A stretch of 64,000 nt of DNA, from NCBI GenBank assembly GCA_016201905.1, contig JACQBQ010000014.1:62001-126000 (forward strand), given 5' to 3'. Each line of letters opens with the position of its first letter. Positions within the stretch are counted from its first letter, which is position 1. Below the pieces are notes generated by a model. That model saw only the letters and a program-made list of their open reading frames with translations, was not told where the DNA came from and did no database searches. Position numbers and translations under genes: made by a program. The stretch comes from Candidatus Melainabacteria bacterium (lineage in GTDB: Bacteria > Cyanobacteriota > Vampirovibrionia > 2-02-FULL-35-15). Positions 9,388-17,814 of this stretch are shown piece after piece.

Positions 9388-11508
9388 ATGAAGCAACAAA
9401 CTCACTTACAGCCTTTTGTTAATTCTATTGATTCACTATTTATTGAACTTTTAGAAGATCTTTGTAAACCTGCAATTGGCAGGACATGGCTTCAAAAAGT
9501 TGTTAATTTATTAAAGCAAGTTTTATCAGCGAGAAATATTTCACTGTTTACCCTTATTGATAACCTGACTGTGTTTGCAAACAATGATTCAGATTTCTTA
9601 GATAACAAAATTATTAATGAAACAACTGATAAGACAAATGAGCCATATTGGTTTAAACAGTGCTATGTTGTGCCTCTTTCAGTAGAAGGCAGATTGATTA
9701 TTAATTGGGACGATGTTCCTGATGATAGTGAGATTAAAAAATTTAATTATATTTTTTCACTGCTGTCTGTTTCTCTTGAGAATAGAGCTGACTTAATTAG
9801 TAAAGAAAATAATATTTCATATGATTTTAGTTTTGAAAAAATGCAAGAAATATTTGGTAAAAATAATGATTTGAGGTCTCAGATACCTTTAGTTGCTAAG
9901 GAGATAGCGACTTCGTTAAACGTTTCAAGGTGCCAGGTAAAGTTTTTTACTCAGGATGTAAACCCTGTCTTTGACACTCTTTTAAGCTCAGAATATGTAA
10001 CAGGCAGATTTGTCGACGCAATTTCTGTTATTCCATCTATAGAGAAAGAATGGCTCCAGAAAATTCAGTCTGGTGAAATGCTGATTCTTGATCAAAAGCA
10101 AAACCATTTTCTGCAGAATATTGAATCGCTTTTGTCAATTCAGTCTATATTAGGATTTCCACTTAGATATAAAGAAAACATAATAGGTGCAATAGTATTG
10201 CATCAGTGTGATTATGAAAGAACTTGGAAATATGATGAGATTTCATATATTAGAAAGGTTGCATTGTTATTAAGCATTGTTGCTGGCAAGGAAATTGAGT
10301 TTAATAAAAAATTGGCATTAGATGCTGTCGATTTAAATACCGGTTTAATTCATCCGGAGCAATTCTTGCGAGAGTTGAATCGTGCACAGATTGAGGCTCA
10401 GGTAAAAAAATCTTGCTTTAGTCTTGTAATGGTGGATATTGAGAAGCTCAAAGATATAAATTTAAAAATGGGTTTTGTTGCAGGAAATCTTGTCTTGTCT
10501 CAAACAGCACGATACCTGAAGAGATTGTTTGGTGATTTATATAAAATTGCCAGATATAACAATGATGAATTTGTAATTATTTTAAATGAAGCTGATCAAC
10601 ATAAAGCAAAAGCAGCAGCAGAAAAATTAAAAGAACATTTAAGTAATGTGTCTGTATTAGGTATTGGAACCATTGAATATAATTTTTCGTTTGTAACTTT
10701 TCCGGTGCATACGGATTCAATTGCAGAGCTGTTGACTTTATTAGAACAATCAATGATTTTGTCAAAGTCACGGGGGAAATTTCAGGTAACTAGTTTTGAT
10801 GAAATTAAAGACAAGTCTAAAAGTAGCTGGCAAAAGTTACTTGACTTTGCAATCCCGGAAATAATCTTAAAAAAATCAAGTTTAAAAACAGGACCTGAAA
10901 TAATAGAGACTATTAATAAACAAGTTGCTGAATTTGGGAAGAGAAAAACATATAGTGCAGATATTCTGGATTCAGTTCAGAGTTTGGCATTGGCTTTAGA
11001 TGCAAAAGATTCATATACTGAAGGACATAGTAATAGGGTTGCTGAGTATGCATACTTATTGGCTAAAGAGCTTGGTTTGGACTCTCAGGAAATTGAATGG
11101 ATAAGGCTTGCAGCTAGTATGCACGATATAGGTAAAATTGGTATTCCTGAAAATATATTATGCAAACCAGGTAAATTAACTAAAGATGAATATGAAATTA
11201 TGAAAAAACATCCGGTTATCGGAGCAAAAATTCTAAAACCAATAAAGCCTTTAGAAAAAGTTGCGACTTTAGTTTTAAATCATCATGAATATTGGGATGG
11301 AGCAGGATATCCTAACGGCTTGGCAAAAAATGAAGTACCAATAGGTTCAAGGATTGTAAGTGTAGTTGATGCTTATCAGGCAATGACGAGTAATAGACCT
11401 TACAGACCCAGCTTACAATTTGAAGAAGCTATCAAACGACTTCGTGAAGGAAGAGAAAAACAATGGGATCCAGAGTTGGTAGATCTTTTTATAAAGATAG
11501 TGTCGTAA
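9388..11508 (+). CDS. GAF - degenerate GGDEF - HD-GYP domain protein (putative cyclic di-GMP phosphodiesterase)
   Basis: 706 residues with no membrane segment. About 170-310 looks like a GAF sensor, preceded by another possible GAF-like region. About 320-460 is a GGDEF fold (SLVMVDIEKLKDINLKMGF) whose signature reads NNDEF, so diguanylate cyclase activity is unlikely. About 540-700 is a full HD-GYP domain: HSNRVAEYAYLLA, the HD dyad in MHDIGKIGIPENIL near residue 579, KKHPVIGAKIL, LNHHEYWDGAGYPNGL with the GYP motif intact, and VVDAYQAMTS. HD-GYP domains hydrolyse cyclic di-GMP (some act on cGAMP). The inactive GGDEF part may bind GTP as an allosteric sensor; this is inference. It starts 18 bp after nadA. 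Confidence 0.9.
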   Translation: MKQQTHLQPFVNSIDSLFIELLEDLCKPAIGRTWLQKVVNLLKQVLSARNISLFTLIDNLTVFANNDSDFLDNKIINETTDKTNEPYWFKQCYVVPLSVEGRLIINWDDVPDDSEIKKFNYIFSLLSVSLENRADLISKENNISYDFSFEKMQEIFGKNNDLRSQIPLVAKEIATSLNVSRCQVKFFTQDVNPVFDTLLSSEYVTGRFVDAISVIPSIEKEWLQKIQSGEMLILDQKQNHFLQNIESLLSIQSILGFPLRYKENIIGAIVLHQCDYERTWKYDEISYIRKVALLLSIVAGKEIEFNKKLALDAVDLNTGLIHPEQFLRELNRAQIEAQVKKSCFSLVMVDIEKLKDINLKMGFVAGNLVLSQTARYLKRLFGDLYKIARYNNDEFVIILNEADQHKAKAAAEKLKEHLSNVSVLGIGTIEYNFSFVTFPVHTDSIAELLTLLEQSMILSKSRGKFQVTSFDEIKDKSKSSWQKLLDFAIPEIILKKSSLKTGPEIIETINKQVAEFGKRKTYSADILDSVQSLALALDAKDSYTEGHSNRVAEYAYLLAKELGLDSQEIEWIRLAASMHDIGKIGIPENILCKPGKLTKDEYEIMKKHPVIGAKILKPIKPLEKVATLVLNHHEYWDGAGYPNGLAKNEVPIGSRIVSVVDAYQAMTSNRPYRPSLQFEEAIKRLREGREKQWDPELVDLFIKIVS

Positions 11509-11540
11509 AGGAATTGATAATTAAAAAGTAACTTTTTCAT

Positions 11541-12584
11541 ATGATTACGTCTAAAAATAAAGTAATTATTTATGCTCAAGATTCTTTTGGTGGCGAATCA
11601 GCAAAGACAGGAATTGGTTTTATTAGATATGGTTTGTGTGAAACAGTTGCAATCGTTGACAAAAAATGTGTCGGCAAAAAAGCAAGTGAAGTGGTAAGCG
11701 GGCTATCACCAATTCCGATTTTTAGTTCAATTGATGATGCTAAGAAACATAGGACTGATGCTGATATATTGTTAATTGGGATAGCACCGCCTGGAGGACG
11801 GTTCCCGCCTGATTGGATTCCGGATATAAAAAAATCAATTAAAAATAAATTGAATATTGTAAATGGTCTGCATGATTTCTTAAGCAGCAACTTAGAAATC
11901 AAAGTAATGGCTGAAAAAGAAGAAATATTTATCTGGGATGTTAGAAAAACTGATAACAAATTTCCAATTGCCAATGCAAGGTTATTAGATTACCCTATTC
12001 AAGTTGTTCTTACAGTTGGCACAGATGCTGCAATTGGAAAGATGACGGTTGCTTTAGAATTAACAAAATCAGCAAAAAAATCTGGCAAGGCTGCGCAATT
12101 TGTTGCTACCGGGCAGACTGGAATGATGATTAGTGGAGCTGGTATACCTATAGATGCTATTGTTGGCGACTTTATGGCTGGTGCAATTGAAGAAGAGATA
12201 ATCAAAGTAGCTAAACAAAACTATGATTACGCATTTGTTGAAGGACAAGGCTCTATCCTGCATCCTGGGTGGTCTGGGGTAACTTTAGCTTTGTTTCATG
12301 GTTCACTGCCTCATAAATTAATTCTTTGCCATAAAGCTGGAAGAGAATATCTAAAAAATACAAAAGTAAAAATTAACTCGCTAAATGATTTTATAAAAGT
12401 TTACGAGACTATATCTTTACCTTTACGGCAGGCTAAAGTAGTTGGAATTGGATTAAATACGTTTGGATTAAGTGAAAAACAGGCTAAAGATGCTATAAAA
12501 ATAGCTGAAGATGAAACCGGTTTACCGGCTGATGATCCAGTTAAAAATTCAGGAGAAAAATTACTACAGGCATGCCTAAGATAA
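11541..12584 (+). CDS. DUF1611 family protein, DgcN-like
   Basis: 347 residues. The N-terminal Rossmann-like half includes LLIGIAPPGGRFPPDW; the C-terminal half carries the P-loop-like VLTVGTDAAIGKMTVALEL, then FVATGQTGMMISGAGIPIDA and FVEGQGSILHPGWSGVTLALFHG, the conserved DUF1611 signatures. Its last 13 bases overlap the following enolase-superfamily gene. This gene pair recurs in bacteria. From memory, DgcN/DgcA work described the DUF1611 member as a D-glutamate N-acetyltransferase acting with an N-acetyl-D-glutamate racemase. That function is transferred by context, not demonstrated here. The family assignment is secure. Confidence 0.85.
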   Translation: MITSKNKVIIYAQDSFGGESAKTGIGFIRYGLCETVAIVDKKCVGKKASEVVSGLSPIPIFSSIDDAKKHRTDADILLIGIAPPGGRFPPDWIPDIKKSIKNKLNIVNGLHDFLSSNLEIKVMAEKEEIFIWDVRKTDNKFPIANARLLDYPIQVVLTVGTDAAIGKMTVALELTKSAKKSGKAAQFVATGQTGMMISGAGIPIDAIVGDFMAGAIEEEIIKVAKQNYDYAFVEGQGSILHPGWSGVTLALFHGSLPHKLILCHKAGREYLKNTKVKINSLNDFIKVYETISLPLRQAKVVGIGLNTFGLSEKQAKDAIKIAEDETGLPADDPVKNSGEKLLQACLR

Positions 12585-13666
12585 ATTTTAATGCAAGACC
12601 TTTTAACTTGAAGCTGAAAAATCCATTTGGCATTTCTCGTGGTTCAATTACATATGCTAAAAATGTTTTAGTTACCTTGATTTTTGATGAGCTGATTGGC
12701 TATGGAGAAGCTGCGCCGTCCAGCTATTATGGCGAAGACCAAGACTCAGTAATTGATTTTCTTAATCAATTTATAAAACATAAATCAGTTGAAGATTATC
12801 TTATGAATATTGGAAAGCTGCAGGATGATTTAAATCACTTTACCCTAAATGTTTATCGTGGGACTTCTGCTTCAGCAAGAGCTTCCTTAGAGATAGCATT
12901 TTGGGATTTAATTGGAAAAATTAATAATAAGTCCTTATATCAATTTTTGTTTCACGACGATCCTTTTTTGATTAATGGACTTGATTACAAAAATCTTGCG
13001 CCTACTTCTTATACTATTGGATTAGACAATTTACTGGTGATTAAGGATAAAGTTGGTGCTGCTTTGAATGCTGGCTATAAAATTTTAAAAATTAAGTTAG
13101 GTCTTGGATTTGATGAAGATTTAAACATTCTAAAGACAGTAGAACAGATTGTAAGAGGACATTCATGTCTCCTTCGTGTAGATGCTAATGGAGGCTGGGA
13201 TATTGAAACCACAAAAAAAATGCTGGATATTCTTCCAAAGTATAACGTTGAGTTTTTGGAGCAACCTTTACCAAAGGGTCAGGTGAGATTGCTTCAACCA
13301 TTAATGCAGAACTCGCCGGTTCAGATATTTGTTGATGAGGATTGTGTAACTAGTAGTCATATTGAAGCACTTGCTGGAAAAGTTCATGGAGTAAATATAA
13401 AGTTAATGAAAGCTGGTAGTGTAATTGAAGCTTTTAATATGATTAATTTAGCTAAGTCTTATGGTTTAAAAGTGATGCTGGGTTGTATGATTGAATCATC
13501 ATGTGCTATTTCAGCTGCTGTACATCTTTCACCACTGGCTGATTATGTTGATTTGGATGGGCACTTATTACTAGATCACGATCCGTTTTCTGGATTACTT
13601 CTAAAAGATAATAAAGTTATCCCGTCTTTTGACGTTGGTCTTGGGGTTTATTTGTCTGAAAATTGA
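12572..13666 (+). CDS. Enolase-superfamily epimerase/racemase (dipeptide epimerase or DgcA-like)
   Basis: 364 residues. The N-terminal capping domain (GISRGSITYAKNVLVTL, YGEAAPSSYYGE) is followed by a muconate-lactonizing-type barrel with the expected catalytic set: KIKLG (the KxK base), RVDANGGW, FLEQPL, FVDEDC for metal binding, and VNIKLMKAGS for the second lysine. The pattern is that of L-Ala-D/L-Glu epimerases and N-acetylamino-acid racemases. Translation starts inside the DUF1611 gene (13-base overlap), so the two are likely coupled and work on one D-glutamate-type substrate, perhaps from recycled peptidoglycan. Substrate cannot be read from the sequence. Confidence 0.88.
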   Translation: MPKINFNARPFNLKLKNPFGISRGSITYAKNVLVTLIFDELIGYGEAAPSSYYGEDQDSVIDFLNQFIKHKSVEDYLMNIGKLQDDLNHFTLNVYRGTSASARASLEIAFWDLIGKINNKSLYQFLFHDDPFLINGLDYKNLAPTSYTIGLDNLLVIKDKVGAALNAGYKILKIKLGLGFDEDLNILKTVEQIVRGHSCLLRVDANGGWDIETTKKMLDILPKYNVEFLEQPLPKGQVRLLQPLMQNSPVQIFVDEDCVTSSHIEALAGKVHGVNIKLMKAGSVIEAFNMINLAKSYGLKVMLGCMIESSCAISAAVHLSPLADYVDLDGHLLLDHDPFSGLLLKDNKVIPSFDVGLGVYLSEN

Positions 13667-13729
13667 ATCAATTTATTTAGTAATACAAAGAGTTAATTCT
13701 GTACAAATACATTTATTTTATTTTTAGGC

Positions 13730-13743
13730 TGTAAAATTTAACA
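13730..13743. promoter_or_regulatory. Imperfect dyad TGTAAAATTTAACA upstream of the peroxiredoxin gene
   Basis: An imperfect palindrome ending about 46 bases before the peroxiredoxin start. Similar TGTAAAATTT cores occur in intergenic DNA at 5610-5620, 27242-27251 and, as a perfect 14-base palindrome, at 36390-36403. It could be an operator, but such AT-rich words also arise by chance in this composition. Confidence 0.25.
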
Positions 13744-13773
13744 GTATACAAAAGTTAAAAACGTAAATTCTAT

Positions 13774-13781
13774 AAAGGAGG
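13774..13781 (+). promoter_or_regulatory. Strong ribosome binding site deciding a GTG start
   Basis: AAAGGAGG lies 8 bases before GTG at 13790. It is among the best Shine-Dalgarno sequences in the window and fixes the GTG as the peroxiredoxin start. Confidence 0.8.
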
Positions 13782-13789
13782 ATTTTATC

Positions 13790-14386
13790 GTGGTAACAAT
13801 AACAAATGAAAAATCAAGCACTTTAAATGGAAGTTCACTGGCAATTATTCAGCAAAGCTGTTCAAGACCAATAGTAGGTCAGGTCGCACCACAGTTTAAA
13901 GCACCAGCATATGTGGATGGTCAGATAAAAGAACTATCACTTTCTGATTATAAAGGTAAATGGGTTGTGTTGTTTTTCTACCCCTTAGATTTTACTTTTG
14001 TATGTCCTACAGAAATTTTGGAGTTCAATAAAAAGACAGATGAGTTTAAAAAGAAAAATGCTCAGTTAATTGGAGCAAGCATTGACAGTGTCTATTCGCA
14101 TAAAGGGTGGTGTGAACAAGGTGGATTGGGGAAATTAAATTTTCCTCTGATTTCTGATATCACTAAAAAAATCAGTCAGGATTATGGAATTCTTTTAGAA
14201 GATAAAGGAATTTCATTGCGTGGTACTTTTGTCATTGATCCTGAAGGAAAAATTAGAGCTGCAACAATCCATGACCTTCAAGTAGGTCGAAGTGTTGATG
14301 AAACGTTGCGTGTGTTAAGTGCATTTCAAACAGGTGAGCTTTGTCCCGTTGGTTGGACACCAGGACAAAAGACACTTGGCAAGTAA
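13790..14386 (+). CDS. 2-Cys peroxiredoxin (AhpC/TSA family)
   Basis: 198 residues. The peroxidatic cysteine is in [10 protein letters not shown], with the catalytic Thr two turns earlier. The resolving cysteine is in the C-terminal TGELCPVGW, and the [13 protein letters not shown] strand is intact: a typical 2-Cys Prx of the Prx1/AhpC class, reducing H2O2 and organic peroxides in the cytoplasm. Its reductant is normally thioredoxin or AhpF; a TrxB gene lies at 50030-50977. The GTG start is set by an AAAGGAGG 8 bases upstream. The N-terminal extension of about 25 residues is longer than usual. A rho-independent terminator follows, so it is probably a single-gene transcript and, given the strong RBS, highly expressed. 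Confidence 0.95.
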   Translation: MVTITNEKSSTLNGSSLAIIQQSCSRPIVGQVAPQFKAPAYVDGQIKELSLSDYKGKWVVLFFYPLDFTFVCPTEILEFNKKTDEFKKKNAQLIGASIDSVYSHKGWCEQGGLGKLNFPLISDITKKISQDYGILLEDKGISLRGTFVIDPEGKIRAATIHDLQVGRSVDETLRVLSAFQTGELCPVGWTPGQKTLGK

Positions 14387-14421
14387 TGTACTATAAGGTA
14401 AACAAATTGTTAAATTATAAA

Positions 14422-14458
14422 AAACCCTTTCTTTTGAAAGGGGTTTTCTTTTATTTTT
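14422..14458 (+). terminator. Rho-independent terminator after the peroxiredoxin gene
   Basis: Stem AAACCCTTTC / GAAAGGGGTTT with a TTTT loop, followed by a T-rich tract. It begins 36 bases after the stop codon and separates the peroxiredoxin gene from the GNAT gene. Confidence 0.85.
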
Positions 14459-14589
14459 GGAGATTTGGTGAAAAGATGAAATTTTTTTAATGATGATCAA
14501 AAAGGTTAAGGTCTTAACTTTATATATGTAGCTGAAATCAAGTTAATTTCGTCTCTAATATGAAGGAAGGTTATAGGAAGGTTAAATAG

Positions 14590-15198
14590 ATGGAGTCAAA
14601 TAAAAGCATATCAAAACAAAATTTAGGTGAGACTGTTAGTAGCAATTTCATTAATGGAGATGAATTAGCTAACCTGAAAAAAGTTACTGACATTGATAAT
14701 AATATTCAATGCGAATTCGGTGATTTAATTATTTGTACAGCGAATGAATTACATGTAAAAGAGATCGCTGAACTTTGGGCAAACCTTGCTTGTGTCCAGC
14801 AAATATCTGCACCTCAAAGATATGATTTTGTATCAGAGGGTAAAGACTGGCAGTCTTTTGTTAGAAGGAAACTCTCCAAAAAAAACAATTTGCTTCTAGT
14901 GGCACATAATAAAGGTATTGCTGAAATAAAAGGCTTTTTATATCTTCAAACAGTTACAATTCCTTCTTCTGACTTGATTTTAAAAGGAATAATTGAAGAT
15001 ATTTATACAAAACCCCAGTATAGAAAACAAGGAATTGCTGTAAAGATGCTAGATGTTTCTTTGGAGTGGGCTTTAAAGCAGAATATAAAACAAATTGATT
15101 TAATCTCACCTGCTACCACAAATGATTTAACGGCTCTTTATGCAAGGCTTTTGAAGCAAAATAAGAAAAATATAAATTTAGAGTTGTTAAGTATTTAA
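14590..15198 (+). CDS. GNAT-family N-acetyltransferase
   Basis: 202 residues. After a Ser/Asn-rich N-terminus of about 50 residues, the GNAT fold starts at DLIICTANELHVKEIAELW. The acetyl-CoA pyrophosphate loop is recognisable as KPQYRKQGIAVKMLDVSLEWA (motif A, Q/RxxGxA type), preceded by the strand LKGIIEDIYT. NDLTALYARL resembles the C-terminal motif B region. Substrate unknown; no neighbour suggests one. A fair Shine-Dalgarno-like GAAGG lies upstream (about 14573). It sits between the peroxiredoxin terminator and the NDH-2-like gene, all on the same strand. Confidence 0.82.
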   Translation: MESNKSISKQNLGETVSSNFINGDELANLKKVTDIDNNIQCEFGDLIICTANELHVKEIAELWANLACVQQISAPQRYDFVSEGKDWQSFVRRKLSKKNNLLLVAHNKGIAEIKGFLYLQTVTIPSSDLILKGIIEDIYTKPQYRKQGIAVKMLDVSLEWALKQNIKQIDLISPATTNDLTALYARLLKQNKKNINLELLSI

Positions 15199-15285
15199 AT
15201 TCATAAACTTAATAAACATTGCTTGAATTGTGTATTGTTTTAATTTTGATGTTTTATGTCTTATAAGTTAGAATTACGTTACCGT

Positions 15286-16587
15286 ATGAATAGTACACAT
15301 ATTGTAGTTGTAGGTAGTAGTTATAGCAGTGCGGCTGTCTTTAATTATTTGGAAAAATATCTAACAAAAGCACGCCAGCCTGTAGATTTATTACTTCTGT
15401 CAGATAAAAATCATTATTTTTTTAGAGATCTTTTATCTGAGTATTTGTGTGATGGCTGTGGATTGGATGATATTGTTCAAGAGAATCGAGACATAGGATT
15501 TCTTAAACCTGGAGTTTCATTTTTACAATCCAAAATTTTAAGCATTGATTTAAACTTAAAAATTATTAAAACAACAAACAGTGTAATCCCTTACCATTAC
15601 CTAGTGTTAGCTCCAGACTGTGAATTAGATGATTCAAGTGAGTATTTTACTTATGCTGATAACAGTAATTGCTTTATATTCAATATGCCGGCTGATATTT
15701 TTATGATTAAGAATCACATTATAAAGAATATTGAAAAAGCAGCTTCTGAGCAAAATGATGAAATAAAAAAAATGCTTATGACATTTACTGTTGTTGGTGG
15801 TTGTGAAAAAGCGATTGAAATTGTATGTTCAATCTCAGACTATGTTCGAAATCTAATAAAGAAAAAATATCATGAAATCAATGCTTCGTTTGTTAAAGTG
15901 AATTTGATTGAGGAGAAAAATAATATACTGGAAAATAAAGATCCTTTTTTTAATACGCGGATTGTCCACAGCCTTAATAAAAGAGGAGTTAATATGCTTT
16001 TAAATTCAAAGATATCAGGTCTGAAAAAAGAAAAAATTGAAATCAATCATGAAAAAGAAATATGTTCAGGAACGATAATATTTACGCCAAGCTATAAAGC
16101 TCCTTCTTTGATTAAGAATCTCTTACTAAAGCATGATGAATCTGAATATGCCTGTGTCGATTTATATATGAAAGCAGATGGCTTTGATAATGTTTTTGTT
16201 ATTGGTGAGTCATCAAAATGTCTTGATTTGAGTGAAAACTATCCTAGAAATATAGCTGTGTACAAGCAACAGTCTAAAGTATGTGCTAACAATATTTTTG
16301 CCAAGATTAATAACAATCCTTTGAAACCTTTAGGTAAAACTTTAGATATAAACTTTTTTCCGCTTGGGTATAAAAACTTATTGTTCGGTATTAAGGATTT
16401 TTGTTTGGATGGATTTATTCCCTGGATATTTTATAGGTTGCTTTATATTTCATACTTTTTGGGCTGGAAAAAAAATCTTAAAGCCTTTATTAGTTTTCTG
16501 TTAAGTAACCTTGCTTTAAATGATCAATATGTATTAGATTTGGAAGCCATGAGCAAGCAAAAACAGGCAGTGAAAAATCTTAAGTAA
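15286..16587 (+). CDS. NDH-2-like FAD-dependent oxidoreductase with a degenerate first dinucleotide motif
   Basis: 433 residues from the second in-frame ATG; an ATG 30 bases earlier (15256) is possible, but the Rossmann strand begins right after 15286. Fold landmarks resemble type II NADH dehydrogenase: HIVVVGSSYSS for FAD, LLLSDKNHYFFRDLLSEYL, a second nucleotide site TVVGGCEKAIEIV, the NVFVIGESSKCLDL motif near the flavin, and a C-terminal hydrophobic amphipathic region (IPWIFYRLLYISYFLGW) as in membrane-bound NDH-2. The first motif is GSSYSS rather than GxGxxG, which is unusual. With UbiA and MenG elsewhere in the window, a membrane quinone reductase is plausible; loss of activity is also possible. 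Confidence 0.65.
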   Translation: MNSTHIVVVGSSYSSAAVFNYLEKYLTKARQPVDLLLLSDKNHYFFRDLLSEYLCDGCGLDDIVQENRDIGFLKPGVSFLQSKILSIDLNLKIIKTTNSVIPYHYLVLAPDCELDDSSEYFTYADNSNCFIFNMPADIFMIKNHIIKNIEKAASEQNDEIKKMLMTFTVVGGCEKAIEIVCSISDYVRNLIKKKYHEINASFVKVNLIEEKNNILENKDPFFNTRIVHSLNKRGVNMLLNSKISGLKKEKIEINHEKEICSGTIIFTPSYKAPSLIKNLLLKHDESEYACVDLYMKADGFDNVFVIGESSKCLDLSENYPRNIAVYKQQSKVCANNIFAKINNNPLKPLGKTLDINFFPLGYKNLLFGIKDFCLDGFIPWIFYRLLYISYFLGWKKNLKAFISFLLSNLALNDQYVLDLEAMSKQKQAVKNLK

Positions 16588-16695
16588 TGTATTTTGTAGT
16601 ATATTTAAAGGAATTTGTTAAATATTTTTATATACTTTAATAATGAAAAGAATCAACAGAAGAAAGCTTTAGCTCGTCTGGAGTTGTAAAAAAAA

Positions 16696-17499
16696 ATGGT
16701 AAATAAAAAAGCAGAGATTGGTATTTTTGGTGGATCAGGTTTCTATAGTTTTTTGGAAAATATAGAAGAAGTAAAAGTTACAACACCTTATGGTGAACCA
16801 TCTGACAATTTATTTTTAGGAAAAGTTGGAGGTGTAAATGTTGCATTTTTACCTAGGCATGGCAGAAAGCATACTATTCCACCTCAAAAAATTAATTACC
16901 GTGCTAATCTCTGGGCAATGAAAGAAATTGGTGTTACCAGGATAATTAGCCCATGTGCTGTGGGCAGCTTACAGAAAGAAATTAAGCCAGGAGATTTTGT
17001 AGTAAGTGATCAGTATATAGATAGAACAAGAAATAGAATAGATACTTTTTATGATGGACCTATTGCAACTCACGTTAGTGCAGCTGATCCATATTGTCCT
17101 GAGTTAAGAGGATTAGCTATTAAAGCCACTGAAGAAAACAGTGTAAAGTGCCATAAAACAGGTACGATTGTGGTAATTCAAGGCCCAAGGTTTAGCACAA
17201 AAGCTGAATCTAAATGGTTTACATCTATGGGCTGGTCTACTATTAACATGACTCAATATCCTGAAGCACACTTAGCCAAAGAACTTGAAATGTGTGTGGT
17301 AAATATTGCACTTGCTACTGATTATGATTGTGGTCTTGTCGGTGATGTATCTCCGGTGAGTCATAATGAAGTTATGCTTGTTTTTCAAAAAAATCTTGAT
17401 AAGTTAAGAGAAGTCCTTTTTAAGTTAATCACCATAATTCCAAATGAGCGTAAAAATTGTAAGTGTAGTGAAGTTCTAAAGCATGCAAGATTTACCTAA
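16696..17499 (+). CDS. mtnP: S-methyl-5'-thioadenosine phosphorylase
   Basis: 267 residues, the usual size for this trimeric PNP-family enzyme, which cleaves methylthioadenosine (from polyamine and other SAM-using pathways) to adenine and methylthioribose-1-phosphate. Seen: IGIFGGSGFYSF at the N-terminus with the phosphate-binding Ser, FLPRHGRKHTIPPQKINYRANLWA, SPCAVGSLQ, IQGPRFSTKAES, NMTQYPEAHLAKELEMCV, and ALATDYDCG, where the aspartates favour an adenine over a guanine base. The following DUF971 gene starts inside its last 17 bases, so they are translationally linked. Confidence 0.94.
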   Translation: MVNKKAEIGIFGGSGFYSFLENIEEVKVTTPYGEPSDNLFLGKVGGVNVAFLPRHGRKHTIPPQKINYRANLWAMKEIGVTRIISPCAVGSLQKEIKPGDFVVSDQYIDRTRNRIDTFYDGPIATHVSAADPYCPELRGLAIKATEENSVKCHKTGTIVVIQGPRFSTKAESKWFTSMGWSTINMTQYPEAHLAKELEMCVVNIALATDYDCGLVGDVSPVSHNEVMLVFQKNLDKLREVLFKLITIIPNERKNCKCSEVLKHARFT

Positions 17500-17788
17500 C
17501 TTTATTCCAAAACTTGTGACGAGAAATTCACAAGGTGAGTTAAAAATTATTTGGAGTGATGAAAAAGAATGTGTTTATAATCTTCGTAAGCTTAGAGCAT
17601 TGTGTCAGTGTGCTCTATGCAGGCATGAGCTGACCGGTGAGCGGTTAGTAAAGCTTGAAGATATTCCTGAAAATATAAATTTGTTAAAAGCTGAAACGGT
17701 AGGTAACTATGCATTGCACTTTACATGGTCAGATACTCATACGACTGGCATTTACAGCTTTGATTATCTTAGAAGTCTTTGTAATTAA
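17483..17788 (+). CDS. DUF971 domain protein
   Basis: 101 residues, a stand-alone DUF971 domain, the small zinc-binding fold also found at the N-terminus of gamma-butyrobetaine hydroxylase. It has the characteristic opening (GELKIIWSDEKECVYNLRKLR), the cysteine cluster LCQCALC, and HFTWSDTHTTGIYSFDYLRSLC near the end. Stand-alone members are often near Fe-S or cofactor genes and their role is unsettled. The ATG lies within mtnP (17-base overlap), so translational coupling with MTA salvage is likely, although the functional link is unclear. It converges with htrA 26 bp on. Confidence 0.88.
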   Translation: MQDLPNFIPKLVTRNSQGELKIIWSDEKECVYNLRKLRALCQCALCRHELTGERLVKLEDIPENINLLKAETVGNYALHFTWSDTHTTGIYSFDYLRSLCN

Positions 17789-17814
17789 AATAAAAAATAA
17801 CTTTTGAGCCTAAC

